Shown here one piece after another: positions 50,042-59,189 of a DNA stretch of 64,000 nucleotides. The first letter of the stretch is position 1, and each line of letters starts with the position of its first letter. Position numbers and translations under genes: made by a program. Origin of the DNA: Dehalococcoidia bacterium (GTDB lineage Bacteria; Chloroflexota; Dehalococcoidia; Tepidiformales; Tepidiformaceae); contig PQAO01000008.1 in the NCBI GenBank assembly GCA_003104995.1, forward strand, positions 1 through 64,000. Direction: 5' to 3'. The notes under the pieces were generated by a model. That model did no database searches. It worked only from the letters and a program-made list of their open reading frames with translations, and was not told where the DNA came from.

Positions 50042-50143
50042 ACAGGTTCCTTAGGAGTGTGGGTTGGCCGGATTGTAAGGCGAACCCCCACAAGGGACGC
50101 GACCGGGCGGGTCGCCCGTTATGCTCCCGATCAGGTTCGCCCG

Positions 50144-51022
50144 CTATCCGGTTTCCATTGGCAGGGAAGGATCGGCGGCCCACTCGGAGAGCGATGCATC
50201 GTAGACGGCAACATCGGTGTAGCCGGCCATGACCGCGGCAAAGGCCGCGCTGCTGGCCGCGATGCCCCCGCCGCAGTAGGTGATGAGGCGTTCTCCGGGC
50301 CTCGCCCCGGCAGCTTCGAAGCGGCCGCGGATCTCATCGAGCGGATGGTAGAGCTGGGTTTGCGGGTCAACGATGCCGGCAGATCCCATGGCAGGTACGT
50401 TGACGCTTCGAGCGATGCGCCCCGGCCGGCCGTACGGCGCCACCTCGCCCCGGTACTGGGCGGCGTTGAGCGCGTTGACGATGCAGGCCTGCCCGGATGT
50501 CATCGCTTCCAAGACATCTTGCTTCGTCGCGATGAGCCCCGGCCGAGGACTGGCCGTGAATTGCGCGGGGGCGGGGGCGGGATCCTCGTTCGAGATTGGC
50601 CGCCCTTCACTCGTCCATTTCGTCCAGCCGCCGTCGAGTAGGCGGGCGTTGTCGAAGCCGAAGGCACGGAGCATCCACCAGATGCGCGCTGCCCACATGT
50701 TTCCTGCGCGGTCATAAAGCACGACCCGGGAGGTGTCGCTCACGCCATAGCGGCCCATGGCTTCGGCGAACTGCTCCGGGGGAGGCATCATGAAGCGGAG
50801 TGCTTGCGCCCGGTCGCTCAAGTCGTGGTGGAGGTCCGCGAACACCGCCCCCGGAATGTGGCCCGCCGCCCATTCTTCATGCCCGGGTACGACAAGGAAG
50901 CCAGGGCCCCCATCCTCACGGGGGCGAAGAAAGACCGTGCATTCGAGCACGCGGAGATCCGGACTGGCGAGGTTCTCGGCAAGCCATTCGGTGGTTGCGA
51001 GGTAATGGGGCTGGTCGGGCAT
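50144..51022 (-). CDS. Thiosulfate/3-mercaptopyruvate sulfurtransferase (two rhodanese domains)
   Basis: 292 aa. The N-terminal inactive rhodanese domain has GHIPGAVFADLHHDLSD and VVLYDRAGNMWAARIWWMLRAFG. The C-terminal active domain has the Cys loop TYCGGGIAAS. The CGGGIAA loop is closer to thiosulfate sulfurtransferases than to the CGSGVTA loop of mercaptopyruvate enzymes. It transfers sulfane sulfur in cyanide detoxification or sulfur metabolism. AAGGA precedes the start. Confidence 0.92.
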   Translation of the reverse strand: MPDQPHYLATTEWLAENLASPDLRVLECTVFLRPREDGGPGFLVVPGHEEWAAGHIPGAVFADLHHDLSDRAQALRFMMPPPEQFAEAMGRYGVSDTSRVVLYDRAGNMWAARIWWMLRAFGFDNARLLDGGWTKWTSEGRPISNEDPAPAPAQFTASPRPGLIATKQDVLEAMTSGQACIVNALNAAQYRGEVAPYGRPGRIARSVNVPAMGSAGIVDPQTQLYHPLDEIRGRFEAAGARPGERLITYCGGGIAASSAAFAAVMAGYTDVAVYDASLSEWAADPSLPMETG

Positions 51023-51044
51023 TTACCGGGTCCTTGAAGTCGGA

Positions 51045-52781
51045 TTAGCGCAGGTTGAGGCGGGCGGCGAGGGGCAGCCGGCGGTCCCGGCCAAAGGCGC
51101 GGGCGGTGATTTTGACGCCGGGCGGCGCCTGCCGGCGCTTGTACTCGTTGCGGTCCACCATGGCGACGACGCGGCTCACTGTCTCCAGGTCGAACCCGGC
51201 CGCGACGATTTCATCGACGGTCCGATCGTCTTCGACGTAGGCCTCGAGGATTGGGTCGAGGACTTCGTAGGGAGGCAGCGTGTCCTGGTCGAGCTGGTTT
51301 GGTTTGAGTTCGGCGCTGGGCGGCTTGATGAGCACGTTCGCGGGGATGAGGTCGTGCCCGGCCTTTTCGTTTCGCCAGCGGGCGAGGCGGAAGACGAGCG
51401 TCTTGGGGACGTCTTTGATGACGGCGAGGCCACCAGCCATATCGCCATACAGGGTGGCATAGCCGACGGCGAGTTCGCTCTTGTTTCCAGTGGTCAGCGT
51501 GATGAAACCGAAAGCGTTCGAGAGAGTCATGAGGACGTTGCCGCGCTGGCGGGCCTGGATATTCTCTTCGGCCGTGCCGGGATCGCGGCCCTCAAAGGCA
51601 TCGGCGAGCATCTCGAGCATGGCGGCATGGGCCGGCTCGATGGGGATCACCAGGTAACGGATGCCCAGGTTTTCGGCGAGAGCGCATGCGTCATCGCGGC
51701 TGTGCTGGCTCGAGTAGCGGCTCGGCATGGAGACACCCACGACGTTCTCGGCGCCAATGGCGTCCACAGCAATGGCGGCGACCACGCTGGAGTCGATCCC
51801 GCCCGAGAGACCAACGGCCGCTTGCTTGAAGCCGGTCTTGGCAAGGTAGTCACGTGTGCCGAGGACGAGCGCTTCCCAGACCTCCTCCTCGTCGCGAAGG
51901 TGGGGAGCGACGGCCCCGGGAACGGGCTGACGGGTCGAGACGGGAGCGGGCCATCCGAGGTCGACAGGCTCGGTGCGGGTCTCTCCGCCGCGATCTCGCA
52001 ATTCGACGCGGCGGCGGGGATCGTGGAGGCGGCGCTGGATCACCGCATCCAGGTCGAACTCCACCGTGAGCAGGGTTTCGCGGAACTGGGGGCCGCGCGC
52101 CAGTACCTGGCCTTCGGCATCGACCGCGAGGGAAGCGCCGTCGAAGACGAGTTCGTCCTGGCCGGCGACGGCGTTGAGGTAGGCGATGGCGATCAGGTTG
52201 TCCGAGGCGCGGGTGGCGATCATCTTTTCGCGGCCCTGGGCTTTGCCGCGGTGGTAGGGCGAGGCGTTGATGTTGATGCAGAGCTCGGCGCCGCCGAGGG
52301 CAAGGGCATCGAGCGGCGCGCCGGGGTACCAGATGTCCTCGCAGATGCTGACGCCAAATGTGACCTCGCCGGCGGTATACATGGGGATGCGGTTGCCTGC
52401 GGCGAAGTAGCGCTCTTCGTCGAAGACGCCGTAGTTGGGGAGCCGGCGCTTGTGGTAGGTATCGACCCAGCGACCGTTGGCGATGATCGCGGCGGCGTTG
52501 TAGGCATCGCCGTTGAACCAATCGACGAAGCCAACGATGGCGATGATGTCGCGGACCGACGGGGCAAGAGCCGCGACAGCCTCGTGGGATGCTTCGCAGA
52601 AGGCGCGGCGAAGGAGGAGGTCCTCGGGCGGGTAGCCGGTGACGGCGAGTTCGGGGAAGGCAACGATGGCGCAGCCGGCTTCGCACGCTTCAGCGATGCG
52701 TCCCGAGATGGTGGCGATGTTTCCCCGGATGTCACCGACGGTGGTATCGATCTGGGCAAGGCCGATGCGGAGGGTCCTCAT
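51045..52781 (-). CDS. nadE: Glutamine-dependent NAD(+) synthetase
   Basis: 578-aa two-domain enzyme for the last step of NAD synthesis. The N-terminal nitrilase-type glutaminase (~1-270) has the triad Glu (AFPELAVTGYPPEDLL), Lys (TYHKRRLPNYGVFDEERYF) and Cys (GVSICEDIWYP). The C-terminal synthetase domain has the PP-loop GLSGGIDSSVVAAI, TLTTGNKSELAVGYATLYGDMAGG and VLIKPPSAELKPNQ. Start MRTLRIGLAQID, with TATACT 6 nt upstream. Confidence 0.97.
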   Translation of the reverse strand: MRTLRIGLAQIDTTVGDIRGNIATISGRIAEACEAGCAIVAFPELAVTGYPPEDLLLRRAFCEASHEAVAALAPSVRDIIAIVGFVDWFNGDAYNAAAIIANGRWVDTYHKRRLPNYGVFDEERYFAAGNRIPMYTAGEVTFGVSICEDIWYPGAPLDALALGGAELCININASPYHRGKAQGREKMIATRASDNLIAIAYLNAVAGQDELVFDGASLAVDAEGQVLARGPQFRETLLTVEFDLDAVIQRRLHDPRRRVELRDRGGETRTEPVDLGWPAPVSTRQPVPGAVAPHLRDEEEVWEALVLGTRDYLAKTGFKQAAVGLSGGIDSSVVAAIAVDAIGAENVVGVSMPSRYSSQHSRDDACALAENLGIRYLVIPIEPAHAAMLEMLADAFEGRDPGTAEENIQARQRGNVLMTLSNAFGFITLTTGNKSELAVGYATLYGDMAGGLAVIKDVPKTLVFRLARWRNEKAGHDLIPANVLIKPPSAELKPNQLDQDTLPPYEVLDPILEAYVEDDRTVDEIVAAGFDLETVSRVVAMVDRNEYKRRQAPPGVKITARAFGRDRRLPLAARLNLR

Positions 52782-52787
52782 GGCTGG

Positions 52788-52793
52788 AGTATA
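52788..52793 (-). promoter_or_regulatory. -10 hexamer of nadE
   Basis: TATACT, 6 nt before the ATG at 52781; predicted leaderless mRNA. Confidence 0.45.
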
Positions 52794-52911
52794 CGTCGCC
52801 ACCGGGGTTGGGCTTCATGCGGGAATCAGGGATTCCCGTAGGCAGGTCCCCGGATTTACAGGGGATGGCGGCCATGCGACGCTGCTGGCGGTGGCGCTTT
52901 GAGGTAGGGAG

Positions 52912-53109
52912 ATGTCTCGAAGCCAAAGTCCAGTTCATAGTCCATGCCCGCTGTGTGGGCGGGTGACCCGGGCGCATTCGCGGATCGTGGTTGCCGATGT
53001 CGAACCTGCCGGGACGCGGCGGAGCCGTTACGCAACCGTGATTTGTCGAGATTGCGCGTTTGCGATGGTGCTCCGATCGGAGGCGGCAGCGTTACGGGCG
53101 GCCTGTTAG
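52912..53109 (+). CDS. Small putative zinc-ribbon protein, 65 aa
   Basis: Two CxxC pairs (CPLCG near the start, CRDCAF near the end) around a basic beta region suggest one zinc-binding ribbon. GAGGTAGGGA lies directly before the ATG, a good Shine-Dalgarno although very close. Unrecognised; it may bind nucleic acid or a partner protein. Confidence 0.55.
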   Translation: MSRSQSPVHSPCPLCGRVTRAHSRIVVADVEPAGTRRSRYATVICRDCAFAMVLRSEAAALRAAC

Positions 53110-53198
53110 TCCCATCAAAGGGGGACCGTCCATCAGTTACGGTGGGCGGTCCTTCCTGCGTAGAATAGCCTCACTGAACCGTGGCCAGGGGGCTGAGC

Positions 53199-54488
53199 AT
53201 GAACAACGTCCTCGCGATGATCCTCGCCGGTGGCCAGGGTGACCGCCTCTCCATCCTCTCCGAGCAGCGCGCGAAACCTGCCGTGGTGTTCGGCGGGCAG
53301 TACCGGATTGTCGATTTCGTGTTGAGCAATTGTGGGAATAGCAGCATCACCAAGCTGGCGATCCTGACGCAATACCGGCCACGATCGTTGTTCAACCACA
53401 TCGGCGCCGGGCGTGCCTGGGGCTTCGACACGCCGGAGGGCGGTATCCAGATCCTCCAGCCGTATCTTGGGCGGGCTGACGCCGACTGGTACCAGGGGAC
53501 GGCCGATGCGGTCTACCAAAACCTGTATGTGATCGAAGAGTCCCGGGCCCGGGAGGTGCTGATCCTCGCGGGAGACCACATCTATCTAACGTCCTACCGC
53601 AACATGGTTGCCTACCACCGGAGCCAGGCGGCGGATGCGACGGTTGCTGTGTACCAGCTGCCGCGCGAGGAGGCCCACCGCTTCGGCGTGCTGGACCTGG
53701 ATGGAAACGGCCGGGTGACGGACTTCCAGGAGAAGCCATCGGACCCTCGCGGGTCCTGGGCATCGATGGGCGTGTACGTCTTCAACAAGGACGTACTGGT
53801 CGAGCAGTTGCAGGCTGACGCGGATATGGGCGAGGGGAGTGCACACGACTTCGGGCGCGACATCATCCCGCGGATGTACCAGTCGCACCGGGTGTTCGGC
53901 TACCAGTACCAGGGCTACTGGCGGGATGTCGGCACGGTGGAGAGCTACTGGGGGGCACACATGGACCTCCTGAGCCCCAATCCCCCGCTCAACCTCGAGG
54001 ACCCCGACCTGCGGTTGCGGACCTCGGGGACGTTGCTGCCACCGGCGCGATTCGGAGTGCGGGCGTCGGTGCGCGAGTCGCTGATCTCGCCAGCTGCCTA
54101 CGTGAATGGGGAGGTGACGCGGTCCGTGATTTCTCCGGGGGTTGTCATCGAGGAAGGGGCCACGGTGCGCGATTCGGTGATCCAGCATCGCTGCGTGATC
54201 CGGGCCGGGGCCGTCGTCGACCGCGCCATTCTCGACAAAGAAGTGACGATTGGGCGCGACAGCGTGGTCGGGGAAGGGCCAGCAGACATCCCGAACTTCG
54301 ACCGGCCGGACATCGTGAACACCGGCATCACCATCGTCGGCAAACGCGTAACGGTACCCTCGGGCTTGCGGGTGGGCCGGAACGTCGTGATCGGGCCCGG
54401 CGTTCACGATGAACTGATGGACCGTGCGGTCCTGGAGAGCGGGTCGACAGTGCATCCGACGCAGATGCCACTCCACCTGTTTGTCTGA
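53199..54488 (+). CDS. glgC: Glucose-1-phosphate adenylyltransferase
   Basis: 429-aa ADP-glucose pyrophosphorylase, first committed step of glycogen synthesis. N-terminal nucleotidyltransferase domain: AMILAGGQGDRLSILSEQRAKPAVVFGGQYRIVDFVLSNC, WYQGTADAVYQN, ILAGDHIYLTSY, FQEKPSDP. The C-terminal left-handed beta-helix has hexapeptide-type repeats (ISPAAYVNGEVTRSVISPGVVIEEGATVRDSVI). AGGGGG lies 6 nt before the ATG. A TAGAAT (53161-53166) is the probable -10. Confidence 0.93.
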   Translation: MNNVLAMILAGGQGDRLSILSEQRAKPAVVFGGQYRIVDFVLSNCGNSSITKLAILTQYRPRSLFNHIGAGRAWGFDTPEGGIQILQPYLGRADADWYQGTADAVYQNLYVIEESRAREVLILAGDHIYLTSYRNMVAYHRSQAADATVAVYQLPREEAHRFGVLDLDGNGRVTDFQEKPSDPRGSWASMGVYVFNKDVLVEQLQADADMGEGSAHDFGRDIIPRMYQSHRVFGYQYQGYWRDVGTVESYWGAHMDLLSPNPPLNLEDPDLRLRTSGTLLPPARFGVRASVRESLISPAAYVNGEVTRSVISPGVVIEEGATVRDSVIQHRCVIRAGAVVDRAILDKEVTIGRDSVVGEGPADIPNFDRPDIVNTGITIVGKRVTVPSGLRVGRNVVIGPGVHDELMDRAVLESGSTVHPTQMPLHLFV

Positions 54489-54492
54489 GCCG

Positions 54493-54894
54493 GTGAAGCT
54501 GTACTCGGTGGAGGAAGCGCAGGCAGCGCTGCCGGAGATCATCCCGGTCCTGGAGGGTATTAGCGCGGCGTATGTGGAGTTGCGGGCGCTGCAAGCGAGC
54601 CTTTCGGCAGAGGTGCGGGGCGCAAGCGGCGATGGACATCTGCTGGCTAACCCGTGGCAGGAAGGTGGCAAGAACAGGGTAGAGGAGTTGAACCGCGAGC
54701 TGCGGCGGGGAGCCGCCGAACTCGACCGGCGGGGCGTCGAGTTGAAGGACCCGGAGAAGGGTCTCAGCGACTTCTTCCACGACCGCCACGGGCGGATCGT
54801 GTTCCTCTGCTTTCAACTGGGGGAGGCGCGAATCCAGTACTGGCACGAGCTGCGGGCGGGGTTCGCGGGACGGCAGCCTCTGTGGGTGACGTAG
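54493..54894 (+). CDS. DUF2203 family protein
   Basis: 133 aa, matching DUF2203: YSVEEAQAALPEIIPVLEGI, a helical middle, and the conserved end VELKDPEKGLSDFFHDRHGRIVFLCFQLGEARIQYWHELRAGFAGRQPL. The conserved Trp/His/Glu cluster suggests a binding site, but no function is known. GTG start 4 bp after the glgC stop, so probably co-transcribed with it. Confidence 0.85.
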   Translation: MKLYSVEEAQAALPEIIPVLEGISAAYVELRALQASLSAEVRGASGDGHLLANPWQEGGKNRVEELNRELRRGAAELDRRGVELKDPEKGLSDFFHDRHGRIVFLCFQLGEARIQYWHELRAGFAGRQPLWVT

Positions 54895-54967
54895 GGCGGG
54901 ATTGGCGCGGGGGTGGCGATCGGGTGTGCGGTGGCTACAATTCGCCCACCACTGAGTGAGGGCAGCC

Positions 54968-55810
54968 ATGGCTACCGTCTTCCCGATACGCGATATCTTC
55001 GTCGAGGCGAACGGCCTGAGGCACCACCTGCTCGCCCGGGGAACACCCGGTTCGCCGGTCGTCATGATGATCCATGGTCTTGCGGGGCAGGCACACACGT
55101 TCGATGCGGTCGCGAACCTGCTGGCGGCGAACCATCACGTGTACGCGCTCGATGTGCGGGGGCGAGGGGAGAGCGAGTGGGGGCCGCCCGAGCAGTACGC
55201 GATCGACACCTACGTGGCAGACCTGGAGGCGATCCGGGCAGCGCTCGGGCTGCAGCGCTTCTCCCTGGTGGGAACCTCGATGGGTGGATTGATTGCGATG
55301 CAATACGCGCCCAGGTACCCGGAGCGGGTGGCCCGGGCGGTGCTAAACGATATCGGCCCGGAGATCGACCCGGCCGGGCTGCAGCGCATCCTTTCGTACG
55401 TGGGCAACGCGCCGGAGATGTTCGCGGATATGAAGGCGGTGGTGAAGTACTACCGCGAGCACTACGCACCGATGGTGGAGCACCTGGCGGACGACCAGCT
55501 GGTGGAGTTTGCCCGGTACAACGTGCGGCGGAGCGACAGCGGGGTGTATGTCTGGAAGATGGACCCGGCGGTGCGGACCACGGTGGCGCCGCCGCCGTCG
55601 GTCGAGCCCTGGGCTGCGCTCAAGGGTATGCGGTGCCCGGTGCTGATCCTCCGGGGGGGCCAGAGCGATGTGCTGAGCGCGGATATCGCCGCGCGGATGG
55701 TGGAAGCGCTGCCCGGTGCGAAGCTGGTGGAGGTGCCCGGTGTAGGGCACGCGCCGGTACTGACTGAACCGGCGGCGGTGAGAGCGCTGGAGGAGTTCCT
55801 GGCGGGGTAG
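54968..55810 (+). CDS. Alpha/beta hydrolase
   Basis: 280-aa soluble hydrolase. Oxyanion MMIHGLAGQAHTF, DVRGRGESEWG, nucleophile elbow VGTSMGGLIAM, acid after LILRGGQSDV and catalytic His in GVGHAPVL. A cap domain of ~75 residues lies between (AVVKYYREHYAPMVEHL). Closest in outline to epoxide-hydrolase/lactonase-type esterases; substrate unknown. TACAAT (54936-54941) is a good -10 and GAGGG lies before the ATG. Confidence 0.88.
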   Translation: MATVFPIRDIFVEANGLRHHLLARGTPGSPVVMMIHGLAGQAHTFDAVANLLAANHHVYALDVRGRGESEWGPPEQYAIDTYVADLEAIRAALGLQRFSLVGTSMGGLIAMQYAPRYPERVARAVLNDIGPEIDPAGLQRILSYVGNAPEMFADMKAVVKYYREHYAPMVEHLADDQLVEFARYNVRRSDSGVYVWKMDPAVRTTVAPPPSVEPWAALKGMRCPVLILRGGQSDVLSADIAARMVEALPGAKLVEVPGVGHAPVLTEPAAVRALEEFLAG

Positions 55811-55830
55811 GCGGCCGAACGGAGTTTGCG

Positions 55831-56640
55831 GTGACTGGCGAACCAATGTTTCCTGAGCGCGGCCCGTGGAGCGACGGCGCGAGCTATGAGCGGTACATGG
55901 GGCGCTGGAGCCGCCGGGTGGCGCGCGAGTTCATCGCGTGGCTCGGCCAGCCGGCGGGCCTTAGCTGGCTGGACGTGGGCTGTGGGACGGGTGCGCTCAC
56001 GGCCACGATCTGTGCGGAGTGCGCACCCGGGGCGATCGTGGCGGTCGACCCATCCGGGCCGTTCATCGACTACGCACGGGGTACCTTGCGCGACAACAGG
56101 GTCCGGTTCGAGGTGGCGAGCGCCAGCGCGCTCCCGGTTGGCGACCGTTCCATCGACGTCGTCGCTTCTGGCCTTGCGCTGAACTTCTTCGCCGACCGGC
56201 CGGCAGCGTTTGCAGAAATGCAGCGTGTCGCGAAGCCGAATGCAACGATTGCGTTCTACGTCTGGGATTACCCCGGAGGAGGCATGGGCTTCATGGATGC
56301 CTTCTGGGAAGCCGCGATGGCAGTGGCGCCAGGCGCGGCATCCGCCGGGGAACGGTCACGATTTCCGTTCTGCACGCCGGGCGGGCTGCTCGATGAGCTG
56401 CGGGCCGCCGGTTTCGCCCAGGCAGAAGCTCGCCCTATCGAGGTAACGGCCGAGTTTGCGGACTTCGATGACCTCTGGGCGCCATTCACGCAGGGGACGG
56501 GGCCCGCCCCGGCGTACTACCAACGTCTCGACGGGGAGACCCGGCTGGCTCTGAAGCGGACACTCGAATCGAGAGTCGCTGGCCGCCGGCCGATCCAGTT
56601 CCCGGCCCGGGCCTGGGCCCTGCGCGGCCGGCCCGGCTGA
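55831..56640 (+). CDS. Class I SAM-dependent methyltransferase
   Basis: 269 aa. SAM-binding motif I is WLDVGCGTGALTATI, then VAVDPSGPFIDYAR (motif II), VASASALPVGDRSIDVVASGLALNFF and LQ-type strand with MQRVAKPNATIAFYVWD. The start MGRWSRRVAREFIAWL resembles UbiE/COQ5-like methyltransferases acting on small molecules. Located 20 bp after the hydrolase gene, probably in one unit with it. Substrate unknown. Confidence 0.9.
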   Translation: MTGEPMFPERGPWSDGASYERYMGRWSRRVAREFIAWLGQPAGLSWLDVGCGTGALTATICAECAPGAIVAVDPSGPFIDYARGTLRDNRVRFEVASASALPVGDRSIDVVASGLALNFFADRPAAFAEMQRVAKPNATIAFYVWDYPGGGMGFMDAFWEAAMAVAPGAASAGERSRFPFCTPGGLLDELRAAGFAQAEARPIEVTAEFADFDDLWAPFTQGTGPAPAYYQRLDGETRLALKRTLESRVAGRRPIQFPARAWALRGRPG

Positions 56641-56669
56641 GTGATACGCGGCGGTGTTGGCCCGGATTA

Positions 56670-56698
56670 TTGACAAGCCCCGTCCCCACCCATACCTT
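56670..56698 (+). promoter_or_regulatory. Promoter of the tryptophan operon
   Basis: Consensus TTGACA (56670-56675), 17-nt spacer, TACCTT (56693-56698). The transcript would start near 56705, just before the T-box. Confidence 0.6.
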
Positions 56699-56704
56699 GA
56701 TGGC

Positions 56705-56990
56705 GCAAATCGAAGATGTAGCGTCGATCGGGAAGAGTAGCCGTCAGGCGAGCCTCCAGAGAGCCGGGGACAGGTGCGAGCCCGGTGGCAGCGCGGCAGG
56801 TGAATGGACCCGGGAGCTCCGCAGCCGAACCCGACGGAAGTAGGTTGCGGCGGAGTGGCACCGTTATCACAGCCAGGGCCCTCGCGGCGAATGCCGCGGC
56901 GGCTGACAAGTGCCCGGGCGGCGTGATCCGCGCGGGAACAAAGGTGGCACCGCGAGAACCCCTCGTCCTTTGACGGCGAGGGGTTTTGTG
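56705..56990 (+). promoter_or_regulatory. T-box leader, tRNA-Trp specific
   Basis: Transcription-attenuation riboswitch sensing uncharged tRNA. Stem I holds AGAGAGCCGGGG and GAGCCCGG, with the specifier loop GUGAA-UGG-ACC: UGG (56805-56807) is the Trp codon. GAAGUAGG and CACCGUUAUC mark the stem II/III linker. The T-box core AAGGUGGCACCGCG (56941-56954) contains the bulge UGGC, which pairs with an acceptor end GCCA, fitting the G discriminator of bacterial tRNA-Trp. An intrinsic terminator follows. Uncharged tRNA-Trp should allow read-through into trpB2 and the genes behind it. Confidence 0.9.
56957..56987 (+). terminator. T-box attenuator terminator
   Basis: AACCCCTCGTC-CTTT-GACGGCGAGGGGTTTT; its 5' arm overlaps the antiterminator as in other T-boxes. 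Confidence 0.88.
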
Positions 56991-57110
56991 TTCTCTGTGC
57001 CGCAAGGCGAATCCACCGCGGAGACACGACGGCTCGAAGGCGCATGGGGGTGGCTTCGAGACCGGCCCGGCAACTGGTGGAAACAACCTAGTTAGAGGGA
57101 CAGCACAACA

Positions 57111-58466
57111 ATGGCAACGCGGAAATTCAACCTGGAAGAGTCGGAGCTCCCGACGCACTGGTACAACATCGCGGCGGACCTGAAGAACCCGCCCGCACCC
57201 CCACTGCACCCGGCGACGCATGAGCCGATCGGTCCGGAGGCGCTGGCGCCGCTCTTCCCGATGGAGCTGATCAAGCAGGAAGTCAGCACCGAACGGTACA
57301 TCGCGATCCCGGACGAGGTGCGGGAGATCCTGAAGATCTGGCGGCCGGCGCCGCTCATCAGGGCGACGTTCCTGGAGAAGGCGCTCGATACGCCGGCACA
57401 TATCTATTACAAGTACGAGGGCGGCTCGCCAAGCGGCTCGCACAAGCCAAACACGGCGGTCGCGCAGGCGTACTACAACAAGCAGGAAGGCGTGAAGCGG
57501 ATTGCGACCGAGACTGGCGCCGGGCAGTGGGGCTCATCGCTGGCATTCGCCTGCCAGATGTTCGGCATCGAGAGCAAGGTGTACATGGTGAAGGTCTCCT
57601 ACGACCAGAAGCCATACCGGCGTTCGATGATGCGAGTGTGGGGCGGCTCGGTGGTCGCCAGCCCGAGCGACGAGACGAATGCGGGCCGGGGCATCCTGGC
57701 AGAGGACCCGGAGAGCCAGGGTTCGCTTGGCATCGCCATCAGCGAGGCTGTTGAAGACGCGGCGATGCGCGAAGACACGCGCTATTCGCTTGGGAGCGTG
57801 CTGAACCACGTGCTCCTGCACCAGACCGTCATCGGCCAGGAGGCGATGAAGCAGATGGAGATGGCCGGGGAGTACCCGGATGTCGTCATCGGCTGTGCGG
57901 GCGGTGGTTCGAATGCGGCCGGTCTGCTGTTCCCGTTCATGAAGGACCGGATAGAGGGCAAGACGAAGACGCGTTTCATGGCCGTCGAGCCGGCGTCGTG
58001 CCCGAGCCTGACCAAGGGTGAGTACCGCTACGACTTCGGCGATGTGGCGGGGCTCACGCCGCTGATGAAGATGTACACGCTCGGCCACACGTTTATGCCG
58101 CCCGGGATCCACGCGGGCGGGCTGCGGTACCACGCGATGGCGCCGCTGCTGTGCCACGTCTACGACGAAGGCTACATCGAGGCCAGGGCCTACCCGCAGA
58201 ACCCGTGCTTCGAGGCGGCAACGCTGTTCGCGCAGACGGAGGGCATCATCCCGGCGCCGGAAAGCTCCCACGCGATCCGGGGGGCGATAGACGAGGCACT
58301 GGCAGCGAAGGAAGAGGGCAAGTCGCGCGTCATCCTCTTCAATCTCAGCGGCCATGGGCTGCTGGACCTCCAGGCTTACGATGACTACATGGCCGGCAAG
58401 CTCGTCGACGACCACTATCCGGCGGAGAAGGTGCGCGAAGCAATGACGCACCTGCCGGTCATCTAG
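57111..58466 (+). CDS. trpB: Tryptophan synthase beta chain, TrpB2 type
   Basis: 451-aa PLP enzyme making tryptophan from indole and serine. The length and the N-terminal extension with [18 protein letters not shown] mark the TrpB2 subgroup. The PLP Lys is in [13 protein letters not shown], the Glu and phosphate loop in [12 protein letters not shown] and [11 protein letters not shown], and the end in [16 protein letters not shown]. TrpB2 often acts without TrpA, and no trpA is in the window. Controlled by the Trp T-box upstream. Confidence 0.95.
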   Translation: MATRKFNLEESELPTHWYNIAADLKNPPAPPLHPATHEPIGPEALAPLFPMELIKQEVSTERYIAIPDEVREILKIWRPAPLIRATFLEKALDTPAHIYYKYEGGSPSGSHKPNTAVAQAYYNKQEGVKRIATETGAGQWGSSLAFACQMFGIESKVYMVKVSYDQKPYRRSMMRVWGGSVVASPSDETNAGRGILAEDPESQGSLGIAISEAVEDAAMREDTRYSLGSVLNHVLLHQTVIGQEAMKQMEMAGEYPDVVIGCAGGGSNAAGLLFPFMKDRIEGKTKTRFMAVEPASCPSLTKGEYRYDFGDVAGLTPLMKMYTLGHTFMPPGIHAGGLRYHAMAPLLCHVYDEGYIEARAYPQNPCFEAATLFAQTEGIIPAPESSHAIRGAIDEALAAKEEGKSRVILFNLSGHGLLDLQAYDDYMAGKLVDDHYPAEKVREAMTHLPVI

Positions 58467-58517
58467 TTCCACTGTCACGGAGGGGGATGAGCGGTCCCCC
58501 GACAAGGAGAAACGACC

Positions 58518-59189
58518 ATGACCACGCTCAGCGCCAGCACTGACCTCGAGCGGCGCATCAAGGCAATCCTGGAAGAGAAGCCGATGCTGAAGCATCCGTT
58601 CTACGTGGAGTGGGCCCAGGGAACGCTACCACTGGCGAAACTGCGGCAGTTCGCACGCCAGTTCTACCCGTTCGAGCAGGCGTTCCCGCGTTACCTGAGC
58701 GCGATTCACACCCGGACGGAATCGCCGGCCATCCGCCAGCTGTTGCTCGACAACCTCTGGGACGAAGAGCACGGGGAGCGGAACCACCCGGTGCTCTGGC
58801 TTGAGTTTGCGGCCGCCCTGGGGCTGCGGGCCGACGACGTCCGGATGGCCGAGCTTCGGCCGGAGACGAAGTCGCTGGTGGAGCACTTCCGGAAGACGGC
58901 CCGCGAGGCGCCCCTGGCAGATGCGCTGGGGACGTTATTCGCGTTCGAGGGGCAGGTACCGGCGATGTCGTGGCAGGTCATCAAAGGCCTGACCGAACAC
59001 TATGGGTTCGAGCCCCGGCAATTCGAGTTCTTTTCGGTGCACCTGGTGGCCGACATCGCCCACGCGGGCGCTGAAATGCAGGCGATCGCCGAAGCTTGTT
59101 CAGACGAGGATTCGCTGGTCGAGGCAGTCGAAGTGGCGTGCGATCTGCTGCTGTCGTTCCTCGACGGATGTTACGCGGAGGCGGCCTGA
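58518..59189 (+). CDS. CADD-like heme-oxygenase-fold diiron protein
   Basis: 223-aa member of the heme-oxygenase-like diiron oxidase superfamily (TenA/PqqC/CADD fold). Metal-ligand candidates lie in LWDEEHGERNHPVLW, FAFEGQVPAMSW and VHLVADIAHAGAEMQAI. The Chlamydia CADD protein and its Nitrosomonas homologue make p-aminobenzoate for folate by self-sacrificing chemistry; whether this one does is unknown. Its place between trpB2 and trpS/trpE suggests a link to the aromatic or chorismate branch. AAGGAG precedes the ATG. Confidence 0.8.
   Translation: MTTLSASTDLERRIKAILEEKPMLKHPFYVEWAQGTLPLAKLRQFARQFYPFEQAFPRYLSAIHTRTESPAIRQLLLDNLWDEEHGERNHPVLWLEFAAALGLRADDVRMAELRPETKSLVEHFRKTAREAPLADALGTLFAFEGQVPAMSWQVIKGLTEHYGFEPRQFEFFSVHLVADIAHAGAEMQAIAEACSDEDSLVEAVEVACDLLLSFLDGCYAEAA

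Noticed and set aside
58482..58500. GGGGGA/TCCCCC hairpin between trpB2 and the CADD-like gene as a terminator
   Set aside because: Only six pairs, no T-run, and the next gene follows at once with a Shine-Dalgarno; more likely a minor RNA-processing or spacing feature.
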